A DNA stretch of 64,000 nt from Vitrella brassicaformis (GCA_001179505.1 CDMY01000656.1:218636-282635); one strand, 5' to 3'. Shown: positions 23,688 to 36,184, numbered from the stretch's first letter. Notes: generated by a model not told the origin, from the sequence alone. Translations and numbers: made by a program.

Positions 23688-24562
23688 TGTGTGTCGAGCT
23701 CACCAAGGCAATCGCACACGACGGAAGCGAATAGCGTGCAGTAAGGCAGGTTCCTCCTCTTGGGCTGGATGACGATCCGCTGCAGTGTGGCCGCCATGGC
23801 GTCCAGCACCGACAGGTCCCTGCCCATGATGTGGTTGACCAAAGTCGACCGCTTGATCGGCACCAGGGTCTCCCGCACAGATGACAGAAACGCCCTGCAC
23901 ACCATACAGCGAGGCAGATAAGGATGTGTGTTTGTGTGCGGATGCACCTCTGTCAGGCCCACCGACCATTGGCTGTGTGTGGGTATGTTGAGCAGGGCCA
24001 CGAGTTTGGCGAAGGGGAGAGAGTCGTGGAAGGGCAGGAACACGCTGATGATGTGGTCGGGCATGTGAGTCTGGATGCTGTGCTGCCGGATCAGATACTC
24101 GAGGCAGTGCTGGGCCTGACAGACACCCACACCCACACCCACACATACACCCACACATACACCCACACATATGGCCACCACACACACAAAGACACATGCC
24201 ATGAGTGAACGGTGCAGTGGTGATGTTCTCACCTCCTCGCGCAGCAAGTGCGGCGACAGCAGGTCCAACAGCTTGCCGACCATCTCGTCCATCTCCCCCG
24301 CCTCATCCTCACGCATAAACGACCTGTCCTTCCTCCGGCCCTCAAACACGGCACTCACCTCGCCCCAGCCGTCTGACTCATGCCCTCCCTCTGTGGCCAG
24401 TTCGGCGAAGCTGTTGGCTGCCAGCTCGTGGATCACCGAGTCTTCCACAAACGCCGCTTGTCGGAAGTCGAAGAGAAGGGAGGGAACGCCTCGCTTTGGC
24501 GGCGCGATGATTTGCCGGTCCGTGCGGAGCCGCTGAAGCTGCTTCTCGAGCTCGCTCGGCAT
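13901..24562 (-). CDS. UTP10: U3 snoRNP HEAT-repeat protein UTP10/HEATR1 (large, many exons)
   Basis: UTP10 (human HEATR1) is a very large HEAT-repeat component of the UtpA (t-UTP) part of the small-subunit processome in the nucleolus. It is needed for pre-rRNA transcription and processing. The proposed start (24562) gives PSELEKQLQRLRTD, then SLLFDFRQAAFVEDS and LLDLLSPHLLREE|AQHCLEYLIRQHSIQ, which follow the HEATR1 N-terminus closely. Exon 1 is 24562-24233 and exon 2 starts at 24115. Dozens of short exons then encode Leu/Ala-rich helix pairs. Near the C-terminus SAKLTDQQLRPLFIKLQR (about 15440-15500) matches the BP28CT domain. The last exon ends IMSALSELLDGDDEGVEAV..EEKLKR and the TAA at 13901. 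An in-frame ATG at 24727 would add about 55 residues but overlaps the neighbouring start. The length fits the family (about 2,000 aa). I did not resolve every exon, so the span is secure but internal junctions are not listed. Confidence 0.88.
15407..15439. repeat. (TG)n microsatellite inside a UTP10 intron
   Basis: About 30 bases of TG repeats lie on the plus strand within an intron of the minus-strand gene. On the coding strand they read as CA, the less common orientation for introns in this window. Confidence 0.85.
22617..22648. repeat. (CA)n tract at a UTP10 intron acceptor
   Basis: On the coding (minus) strand this reads as a (GT)n run ending in gtgcag directly before an exon. The TG tract thus occupies the position of the polypyrimidine tract. 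Confidence 0.8.
23645..23694. repeat. (CT)n(GT)n compound microsatellite in a UTP10 intron
   Basis: A CT run of roughly 25 bases passes directly into a GT run of similar length, within an intron of UTP10. Confidence 0.85.
24120..24170. repeat. (CACACC/CACACATA)n minisatellite in UTP10 intron 1
   Basis: Short units of 6 to 12 bases are repeated in the intron between exon 2 (starting 24115 on the minus strand) and exon 1. Confidence 0.8.
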
Positions 24563-24709
24563 GGATGTGGGCAGATGCTGACAGATCTCGCCTTGGCGAT
24601 GGCTGGGCGAGTCAACAACAAGCAGAACCTGGCAAACAAGCCAAGAGAGAAAGAGGAGATCGCGATCGCCGTCTGCAAGCTTGGCTCGCAAGAGGCCTAA
24701 GTAATCTCC
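24563..24709. promoter_or_regulatory. 147 bp shared upstream region (UTP10/histidine phosphatase)
   Basis: The interval lies between the start codons of UTP10 (24562, minus) and the histidine phosphatase (24710, plus). It has balanced composition and no simple repeats, in contrast to the convergent spacers. Confidence 0.4.
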
Positions 24710-26122
24710 ATGTTTCGGGCTGTCCACAGCTTCATCCTACTGCCCATTGCTGCATCTTTCGTTGCCCGGCGACCACAGAATCTCCGCAGCCATCAGTCCA
24801 TCGCCCGCTGGCTCGCTCGCCGCGCGCCGATGTTGGCATCATGGGCTCTGCTGAGTGACAGGAAGCCGCCAGAGGATAGTCTGGAGATCGTTCGCGAGCG
24901 CGAGACTGCCCGGCCGCTGAGCGATGACGAGATGCGTGTGTATCTGATACGGCACGGGCAGAGTGAGTACAACAAGTGGAGGCGGGAGAGCTTCACAAAG
25001 CTGAGGTGGCGGGACATGATCACATACGACCCTGGTGTGTAAGGCAGCCAATGGATGGAAACTGCGGGCGCCTGGGTGCACTCTGCCTGCGTGTGTTTGT
25101 CGTGGGTGCCTGTCTGTCAGAGATCTACGATGCTCCGCTGACGGAGAGAGCCAGGGATCAGATCAGGAACCTCAGCCAAGTGGTATGGTGGACACAAATC
25201 ACACACACCGTCGGCATCACTGGCGTCATGTCATGTGGCCTCCATCCGTCACTCACTGCCATCTCGGTGTGTGTGACAGTTGAACGCGAGTCTCGAGGCC
25301 GGCCGTCTTGAGATCGACGCCATCTACTCCTCACCCCTGTCACGATCCATCGACACTGCTGCCATGGTCATCAAACAAACGTCAAGCATACACACACTTC
25401 CTCCATCTTGTCTTGTCTTGTCTTGTGTGTTAGTCAGGCCTTTGAGGGCAGCGACAAGCCGTTGCTGCTGCACCCCCTGCTGCGCGAGAAGTGCGAGACG
25501 ACGGGCGACATCGGTCTGCCCAGGAGTGAGCTGCAGCGGCGGCACCCCCATTGGGACTTCACGCACTTCCACGAACACGATGAGGAGTGGTGGTAGGCAG
25601 GAAGGCAATCATTGCCATGGATCCATGCGCACGGCTCCTGTTTCTGTTGCCTGCCACGATACTGCCTGCGGTATGTCAGGCACAAAGGCGACCCATCTGC
25701 GCCTCTGGCCTTCTTTCGAAAGATCCCACACGAGCCATCGACACTGCTGCACGAGTGAGTGAGCCCTGAGGGGTGCGAGGCGTGGCGATCGGATCCCTCA
25801 GGCACTACAGAGAGGCGTGCCGTCCACAGGGGTGTGTGTGGTGTGCAGGCGGACCGAGCGCTGGGCCAATTTCCTAAGTGGCCGCTCCGAGAAGTCCATC
25901 TGTGTGGTGGGGCACTCGATGTTCTTCAAAAGATGGACACGTGAGCACAGCAGCCATTCCAAAGCATGTTGTGTGGCTGGCACCCACTTATTCCTTGTCG
26001 AGTCGACCCATGCCACGCCACGCCATGCCTTTGTCTGTTTGTGTCCCTCAGGTTCGTCCAAGATGCGCAATCTGGAGGTGCGTGCGTTCATCTTCAACAA
26101 GGCCACGCGCATACTCTCGTGA
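24710..26122 (+). CDS. Histidine phosphatase (phosphoglycerate-mutase-like) protein
   Basis: There are seven exons: 24710-25034, 25121-25182, 25280-25366, 25438-25592, 25680-25754, 25849-25940 and 26052-26122, giving 288 aa with consistent phase. The branch-1 histidine phosphatase superfamily transfers phosphoryl groups through a catalytic histidine. The catalytic motif VYLIRHGQSEYNKW is at about residue 77. The arginine-bearing SSPLSRSIDTA motif and the late catalytic His motif ICVVGHSMFFKRW are both present. The N-terminus (MFRAVHSFILLPIAASFVARRPQ..SIARWLARR) is hydrophobic plus Arg-rich with no early acidic residues, and could be a signal anchor or an organelle-targeting peptide. The central insert with HPHWDFTHFHEHDEEWW is His/Trp-rich and unusual. 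The protein is more likely a phosphatase with an unknown substrate than a glycolytic mutase. The donor of exon 2 could lie 3 nt earlier. Confidence 0.88.
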
Positions 26123-26541
26123 ACTGAATGCAATGCAATCAATGCATGCATATGATCGGACGAACGGACTTTGGTGGATGGGTGTGGTGGATGGATGGGT
26201 GGGTGTATGTGCGGTGTTTGTCGGTGTCGCTGTACAGACAGACGTGTGCTTGCATGGGTGTGGTGTGGTGTACATCCAGCGAATTGACCGCCCTGCGATC
26301 TGTGCGCACGCTACACGTTCCACTCGGTCTCGTACAACATACATAATGCACGAGCAGAAATGATTGCACACACCAGTCCACCCACCCACCCGCCCGCCCG
26401 CCCGCCCGCCAGACAGTCAGCTACTTGTGTCTTCTTCCTTGACGCCATCCGGCCGCCCCGCAGAACACACACCAACAAACACACACAATGGACACATAGA
26501 TCAGGTCGTCTGCATCATGTGTGTGGCTCTCACCTGTGTAT
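26123..26541. other. Convergent spacer with short repeats
   Basis: The spacer is about 420 bp between two facing stop codons. It contains GGATG repeats and a (CCCG)n tract near 26384-26410. No coding signal. Confidence 0.6.
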
Positions 26542-28503
26542 CTATGGTGCCTGGCCGTCGAGGACGATGGGGGCGATGGGGCCGAGGACGAGACGCCCTT
26601 TGGCGGCCGTCAGGGGGAATCGCCGTGCGAATGGCGCGTCATTGGCCACACCTGCTGCCGGCGCCTCGGTGGTAGCGATGGTGATGCGGACTGCACGCAA
26701 ACGATAGCAGATGATCGGACACCACGACGGCATGGGGGTGTTGTCGAGTTGCTCTTTCTTTACGTGTATGCGCACCGTTCGGGTCGGTGTAGGGAATGAA
26801 AAAGGCAATGTATGCGATGAATGCGTCGGCTGATGATGTCAGCACCTGAGCCTGCAGACACACCCCACTAATCGTGTCCATGCGATAAATGGGTCGCCCG
26901 ACGTCGTCAGCACATGCACCTGCGCACAGGTCCCATCGGCCCGCTCCCATGCCGTCACGTGTGAGCACGCGTCGAGGGGCGTGTGAGGCGATTGGGTCAT
27001 GATGCGGTCCAGATAACCTCCACGCACACCCCTGACACACACATATCCACGTTATGAAACAGACCACGAGCGACCTGCCATCTTCATCCGTCCACTTACC
27101 GGTCTACTGGCATTGGTGGTGACTGGAACAAGTCGCCAAATGCGTCACTCCGGTGAGTCAGCAGCAGCCTCTTCAGCAGGGAACTCGCCGATGCGGAAAA
27201 GCCCCCGGCGTTTCCACCCCCCGTCCAGCCCACACCATGAGCCCACCAAATGCGGCTGCGGACGGGCGGGTCGTGCGGCCTGGCGTCCTGCTGGAAGGGG
27301 TGGCGGGAGAAGGGATGGACAGGGCGGGTGGGCTGGGGGAGGGGCGGGTTGAGAGTGATGGCGAAGCCGGGTTGGTTGTGGATGGCGCGAATTTCATTGT
27401 TGTAGCGGAAGAGCTGGAGTGTGCCGTCTTGCTGGCCGTTGGGGCGGCGGAAGGCCACATGGCGGCCGACGAGCATCCACTGCGCACAGAACCGGGGCAG
27501 CGACGAGTACTCCTGCATTCAAGACACACACACACACAAAGCCATTCACTCATTGCCACACTCACAGTGCCTCTTCTCATGTGCGTCGTGCTTACCGCCT
27601 TGGTGGCGTGTGTCTGCAGATCTCCGGCACCCACAGTGATGGGCAGCTGGCAATAGCCGAGATGCTCAGCGAGGCTGAGAGTGTCCGCCACCTCCCCCCA
27701 GCCGCCCTCGCCCCCCTCCTCCATCAGCCACATGGCCTTCATCACATCGCCGTGGCTCAGCTGATCGTCGGACTGCACCACACCGCCCACCCCCGCCCAC
27801 TCGATTGCCTTCCGCAGCCAAATATTGAGGAAGATGGGCCGCAGGGCGTTTCTGAAGTGGCGGGCTGTCGCCTTGAGTCGGTCAACGGTCGTGAGGTCAG
27901 AGAGTGCCAGGACGATACTAATGGGTCCCGCGGGAATGTCAGATACGTGCCACCGCCGACCCTGATGACACACAGAAAGACACACACGGAGCTGTGTGTG
28001 TGTGTGTGGTCTCCCTTTCACCTGGTGCGGGTGTGTGTTGTGAGTGCGATGGTCGAGTCGATGTTGTCCGCCAGCTGGGCCAGACGGGCCGATTCAGCAG
28101 AGAGTTGACGAGTGACATTGGCCACCATCTGATCAATGAATGAATCAGAGCACACGTGAGACCATGGCACAGTTGCCTGGTGTTCTGCCAGTCTGGCCAC
28201 ACCAGTGGTGTGATCGCAGAGGTGTCCACCTGAGAGAATCGGCCGATGCCGTTGTTGACCTGCACACCACAGCAGACAACAACACAAAGCAACCGAACAA
28301 TGTACATTGAACGGAGTGAGTGTCGATTGATTACCTACCCTCGCCTGATTGGTCTGATAGGCCTGAATCTGTGCCAACAGCTGATCCCGCATCGCTGCCG
28401 TTGACATCTGCAGCAGACGTCACATGGCAAACAACAACACAATCAGAGATCTACGTGCTTTTCCTGGCTCCTCTTCTCTCACCTGAGCAGCGCTGGCAGC
28501 CAT
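26542..28503 (-). CDS. Unknown protein with possible F-box-like segment
   Basis: The model starts with a 21 nt exon (28503-28483, MAASAAQ), then 28407-28339 and a 30 nt exon near 28261-28232. An exon encoding MVANVTRQLSAESARLAQLADNID follows, joined through an acceptor at CCCATTAG to SIVLALSDLTTVDRLKATARHF. That last segment resembles the helical core of an F-box or a leucine-rich-repeat adaptor, but the match is weak. Later exons encode EYSSLPRFCAQWMLVGRHVAF with LQLFRYNNEIRAIHN, then LDRIMTQSPHTPLDACSHV. The final exons hold VLTSSADAFIAYIAFFIPY and FPLTAAKGRLVLGPIAPIVLD, ending with the TAG at 26542. The second half looks beta-rich. I do not recognise the family. The gene is head-to-head with the coiled-coil gene, 170 bp apart. 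Confidence 0.7.
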
Positions 28504-28673
28504 CGTGCAGCCAAGCCACCAACAGCTACTTCTGCACGCCTCACCTCATCACCGCCAAGCCTCCCGTCGTCGTTTCGTCATCGACAGCACGCCTCGGCCC
28601 CTGGTTGGTTTGGGGCCCTTTCTCGACCGGGGAGCTGCTCTTCGATCCCTTCTCTTTTCCTTCCGCGTACAGC
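28504..28673. promoter_or_regulatory. 170 bp shared upstream region (F-box-like/coiled-coil)
   Basis: The interval lies between ATG 28503 (minus) and ATG 28674 (plus). Composition is balanced and repeats are absent. No core-promoter motif was recognised. Confidence 0.4.
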
Positions 28674-31028
28674 ATGCGAAACGACGAGCTTGACCGGCTG
28701 AATCACCAGCTCGACGCCCTCCAAGGAATGGTGTTCATGCAGACAGACCAACTGGCGGTTGTCAGTGAGGAGAAAAAGTTCCATCCCCTCACCGCCCCGC
28801 TGCCGAGGCCCCTGCTGAAGGTACCGTCCCGCGAAGCTGCTGCTGCCAGAGAGGAACCCGGGAGCGTCGAAGACAAGAAGCAGCAGACACAGGTGAATCC
28901 TCCCTTGATTAATGGCAGAAGGTGTTCATTGCTGTGCATGGTTGCCTGATGCCTGCAGGTGCCGTTTCCCTTTTCGTCCTATCCCCCTTACGCATCGATT
29001 GCCCCGAGTGTGTGCAGTGGTCATTCGGAGGAGCTGGAGAAGCTGCGGCGGCTCGCTGAGGTGCAGGAGTCACAACTAAATGCACTCAGACACACACTCA
29101 GGTCAGAAAGAGAAGAGACCCATTCGACCCATGCACCTCTGTGTGTGCGTGTGCTGCGCTGCCCAGGCGTCGTGAGGCTGAGATTTCGTCAATGTACGAC
29201 TCCCACCGTGCTGCTCGCGAGGACACCTCAGAGACGCAGACGCAGCAGGACAAGCGGCAAACACCTCCTGCTGCCACAACTGTCGATGAAGACACACAGA
29301 AGCAAATCGACAGCATGCAGGTGCGCCGGTCGTTCCGATCTCACTGTGTCTGCGCCCTCTGGATGTCTGGATGTCAGCATGAGATTGACAAGAGGGACCG
29401 GATCATCAGCTTTCTCCACAAAGACATGCAGGAGCTCCGATCCGCCAATGAGACACTCTCTCAGGAGATGCATGCCGCCAGACCAGCAGCGAGAGACGCC
29501 GGCGCTAAGGAGGACAACGGGAGACAGGACGGGACTGTGCCGTCTCTTGTGGTTGTGAACAACCCGCAAAATCCTGCGACGCAGGTGTGGACGGAAGAGC
29601 GTGCTGCCGATCGGTGTCTCGGTCCCTTGTCTGCTCTCTGCATGTTGTCTCTGCTCTGCTAGTGGGTGGTGGTTGATGGGGTCAACATCGATGTGGATCT
29701 CAAGGACGATACCTCAAGGGTGACCTTCCTCCTTGGCCATCTCCACCAAGCCATCGACAAATTCTGCCGCTCGCAGACCCTCATACACCAGCTGGAGGCA
29801 GCAACCGCGACGAAAGACAACGAGCTGGCAGCCACGCGGTGAGAAGGAAGAGGGCAGAGACACATTCACGTCGAGAGAGACATGGTGTGCTGTGGTTCTG
29901 TGTGTGGACAGTAAAGCCATCAGAGAGCTGGAGGCACAGGTGGAGTCCGCAAGGAAACAGCTGGAAGACGAGCGCCTCGAGCGCACACTAGTGGTCAGCC
30001 AAGCCAACTTGCAAAAAATGCTCACCACCTCTCCCTCTCCCCTCTCCCCCTCTGTCTTTAGGACCGTGAACTGCTAGAGGCCCGGAAGCGTCTCACAGAG
30101 AGCGACAACGTGGCCTACAACAGGACCCGCGAACTCAAGCTGGAACTGGAGCGGGAGAGGCGGGGGCAGGTGCAGGAGCTGGAGAGCCTCTACGCCGCCA
30201 AGAGAGAGGAGGCCGACAGGGAGCGGGCGGCAAGGGCGGATATCGCATCCGGCCTGGAGCAGGCACAGCTGCAGGTGAGTGACCTGAGCTCCTCACTGCA
30301 GCTCGAGAGGGCCAAGGTCAAGTCGTTGGAGGAGCAGATCGGTCGCTTGCAGTACTGGGCGGCGCACAACAGACAGGTATCTGGCGTGCTGTGCGTGTGG
30401 TGGGACAAACGGCCCTGTGTTGTATCCCAATGGCCTGATCAGGTTTTGGCATTTGCCGGGTTCGAAGAGACGGAGTCAGCGCTCAGACACCAGCTCAGAT
30501 CCACAATGGTAAGCGATGCTGAACTGCACCTTGCCCTGTCCGACCGACAAGGCTCAGACAGGCAGGCAGCCAGGCGTCCGTGTCTGATGCATCAATGCTG
30601 TGTGTTGTGTAGGCTGAGTGCGAGACCCTGAGGGACCAGCTGCAGAACAGCCGCAGGTCCCCCATGTCGCCCGTGTCCGTGTGCTCCTCTCCAATGCCAG
30701 CAGCTGCCTCGCCCAGCAGCAGTGATGCATTACACCGGCCCTCGCCCTCCCACGCCCTCTCTCTCGCGTCGCCATACCGCGCACACGAGACACATCGACC
30801 CATCCCGTCGCTTGCCACACACGGCGCGCCCTTCCTCTACCGCACCGCCCCTCCGACGGCCTCTGCTCGTGACATCAAGGTATGTGGTGTGTGAGACACG
30901 GAGGCCAAGGAAGCTTGAAGCGTGTGGGTTGGTGGCTGTGTTGCTGCCTGCAGGCGTGGCGTGCAGAGCTTTCGACCAGTGCGGAGCCGCCTACGTTTCG
31001 AGAGGGACAGCGGGCGATGGACTATTGA
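28674..31028 (+). CDS. Coiled-coil protein of unknown function
   Basis: There are ten exons: 28674-28892, 28959-29101, 29167-29320, 29378-29584, 29663-29838, 29912-29993, 30062-30376, 30443-30508, 30613-30879 and 30954-31028. Phase is consistent and the product is 567 aa. Long heptad-bearing helices dominate: MRNDELDRLNHQLDALQG at the N-terminus, HEIDKRDRIISFLHKDMQEL, KAIRELEAQVESARKQLEDE, and a long stretch in exon 7 with LEQAQLQVSDLSSSLQLER. A non-coiled block lies between them (VVVDGVNIDVDLKDDTSRV, then FLLGHLHQAIDKF). The tail is Ser/Pro-rich (SPMSPVSVCSSPMPAAASPSSS), a likely phosphorylated disordered region. Such proteins commonly serve as cytoskeletal, centrosomal or trafficking scaffolds, but nothing here picks one. 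Confidence 0.85.
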
Positions 31029-32155
31029 ATGGCTGACTCCCGCCAGTTCTGATGCCATATGCCATGTGGTGGGAAGTGTTGGGGGAGGGGGTCTTCTGCC
31101 GGGGAGGGGGCTGTTGGCTCATTTGTTCTGCTGGAAGGGGTTGTACTGACCTTCATACTGATGTCTGTGATATGATAAGTCTTTTCCGACCTGACAGCCA
31201 CAAATGTTTGTATCTCTCTCACTCAACTAGTTCCTCTCTGCTCATCCTCTGCGGGAAACTCTCGCTCTCTCTCTCTGCGCCTGCTCTCTGTGTGTGTGTC
31301 GCTGAGCCCGCTTTTGCTGCTCCAAAGCGTCCGTACGCACACGCATGGAGGCAAAGATATACACACACACATATGCCGAACCGAGTGAGCCGTCTGTCTG
31401 ACGCGTCCACACACAGTGACGGTGCACCTGAATGCCATGCCGCCTGGCCTGATCATGTTGGCATCCAGGTGGTCCATCACTGTGTGTGACCGAATCCTGC
31501 AGACGAACCAACCACAAACTTTCCCCATACAGTGTGGCCAATCTGGCTAGATAAGCAGCTCCCACCCATCCTTGGCGTGATGACCTCATGCACGAGCTGT
31601 CGATTGTCTTGCACATACCTGCCGCACCTCAACTGCCGCTTTGCAGTGTCAGAAGGGGCAGCAGCTGTGCAGATGGGATGTGGAACACAATCGACAAGCC
31701 GACAGGTAGGCCAGCGAGACCCAGGATGTCGCTGACTCGATCAGCCACAAATGCTGCCGGACGAATTGGCGCATAGACTGCGCACCTGCCTGGATGGATG
31801 GATGGATGGATGACAAACACACGCACTCCGCCACCAATGAATCAATGGTAGTATTACATTAGATTGACAGACAGGCAGACAGACAGACAGACATTCAGCC
31901 AGCCAACACGTAAGCACACACACACACTACACTCATTGGCCGAGTATTGGCCAAGCGCCAGGACAACCGAATAAAGTATGCCCCCACACCCTGCCCCACT
32001 GCACACGTCTCTCGACATTCATCCACCGACAAGTAGGCGAACCATACCAAAGACGCAAAAACACCAGCCACATTGATCTCTCTTGCACCTGACTCGAATC
32101 TCATGCATGACAGACAGCCTCTCGCCGCCAGCCAGTCAGTCAGTCTCTCAATCGC
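31029..32155. other. Convergent spacer
   Basis: The spacer is about 1.1 kb between facing stop codons. It holds short CT, CACA, GGATG and CAGA tracts (for example 31790-31812 and 31867-31893). No exon is supported on either strand. Confidence 0.6.
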
Positions 32156-35100
32156 TCAGAAATACGTGTCGAGGGACAGCCACAGGTGCTGCTCGGCGAC
32201 CTGGTCGTTGGCTAAACCTGACGACACACACCAAGCCCCACCCCACCACCCACCACACCACACCATACCAGCCGCATGTCTACAGCCATCTGTGGTTGTC
32301 TTTCAGGACGGCTGACCATTGTGTGAGATGTATCCATCGGGTCTGCAGAGTATCCATGCGCCAGGGTATGCGAGGCCGGTCAGCGGCAGCTTGAGGCGCC
32401 CCTTGAGCTGCACCTCCATGTCCCACACCAAATCTAGCGGCAGCGCGTCCACAGAACGGCCAATGCTGTGACACAACAAAACACACACACGGGAGTGCCC
32501 TCTCCCTCTTCCTCTCTCTCTGCGTGTGTCGTCTGGCTGCTGTACGTGGCGCTGCATTTCTGCTTGATCTGGTCGAGCACTCGTCTGAGGCTGCCGCCCT
32601 CCACTGATGGCGTCAGAGAGGCCTTGCCGGGCGGCGACAGCACCTACACACCCACCCCACCCACACACAGGAAAGCACACGGCACATCCATCCATCTGTC
32701 CATGCAGACAGAGAGTTTGTTTGTTGCATGGGACGGACATACCAGCAGTGCCCTGAGTCCGCCCCAGGGGCTGTCTGTGGCGCATCCGATCTTCTGCATC
32801 GCCCGCACCGCCAGGCTCACCAACATCACCATCGTGCGGCCAACTGACACACACATACACACCCACACCATGCATAATCGGACAGCACACAGTGACCGCC
32901 NNNNNNNNNNNNNNNNNNNNNNNNNNNNNNNNNNNNNNNNNNNNNNNNNNNNNNNNNNNNNNNNNNNNNNNNNNNNNNNNNNNNNNNNNNNNNNNNNNNN
33001 NNNNNNNNNNNNNNNNNNNNNNNNNNNNNNNNNNNNNNNNNNNNNNNNNNNNNNNNNNNNNNNNNNNNNNNNNNNNNNNNNNNNNNNNNNNNNNNNNNNN
33101 NNNNNNNNNNNNNNNNNNNNNNNNNNNNNNNNNNNNNNNNNNNNNNNNNNNNNNNNNNNNNNNNNNNNNNNNNNNNNNNNNNNNNNNNNNNNNNNNNNNN
33201 CCTCCCCCCTCCCTCCCTCCCTCTCTCTACTTCCGTACGTCTAGTCTCGGTGCTGGGCGGGTTCGCCTCCTGTGGTGCGAGCAGCTCTTCGAAGGGCTCC
33301 AGACATGCTGCCGGGTCGCAGCACTGGGAGATCCAGCCGCCCTCTCCCATGGTCGGGATGCACACGGTCAGGATCATCGTGAAGTGGTTCGACGCCAGGA
33401 ACTACATCCACACACACACACACACACACAGAGGAGGGAATGACCGGTCGTGTGTGGGTCTGGGTGTGGGTGTGGGTGTGGGTGTTGGCGACGTGGGTGA
33501 CGCTCTTACGTACTCGATGCAGGCGGACGGGGCGCACGTTCTCGGTTTCCTTGACCTGCATTGCGGGCAGACATTCAGCCACATGAGGCCCCTGCGCGTG
33601 TGGACAACATGCTCACACACATACCAGTCCCAGCAACGCGTCAGGGACCCTTTGGCCCGGCCGGAGGCTGCCGTAGATCATGGGACGGCCCACGAGCATG
33701 CTGCCATAAACGTCACACACATCCGTCCACACACGGCATGGGCCGGCCGGCATTTTGTGCGTTTGGCGCTTACTTTGACGATGGGTAGGATATGTCGGTC
33801 ATGGCGAGTGCCTTGGTGAGCTGTTCGTTCATGTAGGCGGGCCGGATGAGGGGGCCAAGGACGTTGGTGAAGAACCACAGAGCCCAGGTGTCTGAATGTC
33901 AATCACATCGCACCACACACATGGGCGTTCGAGAATACGCCCCAGCTAGCATTCACACACACATATATCTTGCTGACTTGGTTTGGCCTTGAGCATCGCT
34001 TGGTAGCCACGGGATGTGTTGGCAATGAGATTCTCTATGGGACACGCAAGGCACACAAGGCACACGCGTTCATCTGTGGGCGTACGTGTCGGTGCTCCTT
34101 CCCTTCTCCGACCTGCGAGCGGTCTTCTCTCCGTGTCGTACGTCTCGAGGATCGACGACGATGCCCCGCCCCGCACACACAGCGCCAGCTTCCACCCGAG
34201 ATTTGCTGCGTCCTGCGACACGTGCCAAACACACCCACGGACAATGTGTGTATGGCGTCCGGCTACGCAGCTAGCTGTCTATTAGACCTGTATGGCAGCG
34301 TTCATGCCCTGGTAGCCCAGAGGAGGACTGCAGTGGGCGGCGTCACCGACCTAACAACATACACACACCACCGAGCACATGGGTGCGGCGCGTGTACGCT
34401 TGTCGACGTGCGCACATGGACACACACATACATTACCAGGAAGGCATTGCCGCGTCTAAATGTCGACGCACACCGCGACACCAGGGGAAAGATGTCCCGC
34501 CACTGCACCTCGAGTAACTCAGTCCCAGGCACCACCTACACCGCCACACCCATCCCACCGTTACGCACACGGGTAATCGGACCACTATCTGCAGGTGGTT
34601 GTGTCTGTGTATGGGCAGGCAGGCGCGTACATCGTCAAGGAGCTCTTCCAGTTGCTCGAATGAGGGCGACTGGGGGTTCCAGAGATTGTCGAGGACGTTC
34701 TGCTCCTCCGCGAGGGCCAGCGGGCGGACGGTGATGACGCGCCACCGGCTGCCCTTCAGACGGATGCAGCACACGATGCCCGTCGAAGTCGTAATGAAGT
34801 TCCATCGTGTGGCGCCGTCGATGTCGCCCGGCACTCCCCAGTTGACCGACACATCAGCGTCGATGAACCTGTGGCCAGGACGGCATACCAACCCGTGCAC
34901 ACACATGGATACGGGTCGTTGTCCTCACTGGAAGGGCAAGGTCTTGCCTTCGAATGGGATACCGAGCTCTTTCCTCACCCTGCTGGCAGCACCATCACAC
35001 GCAATCTGACACACACACACACACACAAGGCCCATCGATGCGTTCGTTGGTCGTGTTTGGATGAATGGCTCCCCCCCCTCCCCCTCGCTCACCAGGAACT

Positions 35101-35676
35101 TTCCTCTGACGGTGGTTGGCTCTCGTATGAGCGGCAGGCCGCCGCCGGTGACGGGGGTGCCGTGGGCACAGTGCTCTATTAGCTCCTGCACCACCCACAG
35201 CCTGTGCGCTCCGTTGCCTGTGCGGTGTGTTGGTGAGTGTCTTACCTCTGTGAGATCGTACGGCTGTATGGTGACCGACACGCCCTCGTGCGGCTGCTTG
35301 CCCACCTGCAGACTCATCAAACACACATGCGTCGCCCAGTTCTGTGTGCGGTGGATGGACTGCCTGCCTTGATGTCGTGGATCCAAAAGGGCCTTTTGAT
35401 CCTCTCGATGCCTGCAGGACAGGTGCAACGACATCAAGCACACGACACAAAGAGGGAACAGCATGGATCGAGAGAGACCCATCGACCGACCGATGATGTG
35501 TTCGATGAGTATGTCTTCCAAGTCGTTCTGCGGGAGAGCCACGGGGTGGCGGTACTGAGAGCCCTCCACTCGGGAGAAGGTCCAGTCGACAGCACAGGAA
35601 CCCTCCACGAAGAGGCGCTCGCCCAACACCTCCACACCCCTGCTGCGCACCTCATCAATCACACCCAGGCCTGAAA

Positions 35677-35709
<33 letters not shown>

Positions 35710-36184
35710 TAAACACGCACTCTCCTTTGTATGTGTGTTCACATCATCTATTTGGCGTACGTTCGAGTATTTCCTGGGTCTTGGTGTGCACAGTGACGCC
35801 TCTCGAGAAGGGGATGACGCGTGGGCACCGGTCGATGACCAGGAAGTCCACACCACGCACACTCAATTCGGCAGCCAGCGCAAGACCAGCAGGACCTGAC
35901 ACACACCGCACAGATGAGTGTGCAACAGGTTGTGCCTGCCATGCCATGGATCTGCCTCGGTGTCTGTGTTGACCTGCTCCAATGATAATGACATCAGTGG
36001 TCGCTGGGACCTCGTCCACGTTGCTGCAGTCAGACAGACATACATGTTCGGGTGTGTCGGTTTTGCATGCGTGATTCGCGTACAAGTAGGCGAGAGTGCG
36101 GTACTCTGACACGTTGAAGCGCCCGTACGGCACCACCCTCTCCGTCTCCCCTTCCGTCGACGCCTGACTGTCCGAGTCTTTCAT
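32156..36184 (-). CDS. FAD-dependent phenol-hydroxylase-like monooxygenase (FAD_binding_3 with PHOX C-terminal domain)
   Basis: This class A flavoprotein monooxygenase family uses NAD(P)H and O2 to hydroxylate aromatic rings, as in phenol 2-monooxygenase and PheA/TfdB. Exon 1 starts MKDSDSQASTEGE at 36184. The dinucleotide-binding motif VIIIGAGPAGLALAAEL is assembled across an intron, followed by SRGVTVHTKTQEILERLGVID. The second FAD/NAD(P)H motif is ACDGAASRVRKELGIPF. The third is VGDAAHCSPPLGYQGMNAAI, which splices to QDAANLGWKLAL. The C-terminal thioredoxin-like domain shows ALWFFTNVLGPLIRPAY, MLVGRPMIYGSLRPGQRVPD and the family ending ILCRPDGYIS. The protein ends LWLSLDTYF with the TGA at 32156. 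A 300-N gap at 32901-33200 falls in the C-terminal domain, so some coding sequence is missing. The substrate is unknown. Confidence 0.88.
32901..33200. other. Assembly gap of 300 N
   Basis: Exactly 300 N, probably a placeholder size. It is flanked on the right by a C/T-rich (CCCT)n tract and lies inside the FAD monooxygenase gene. Confidence 0.99.
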
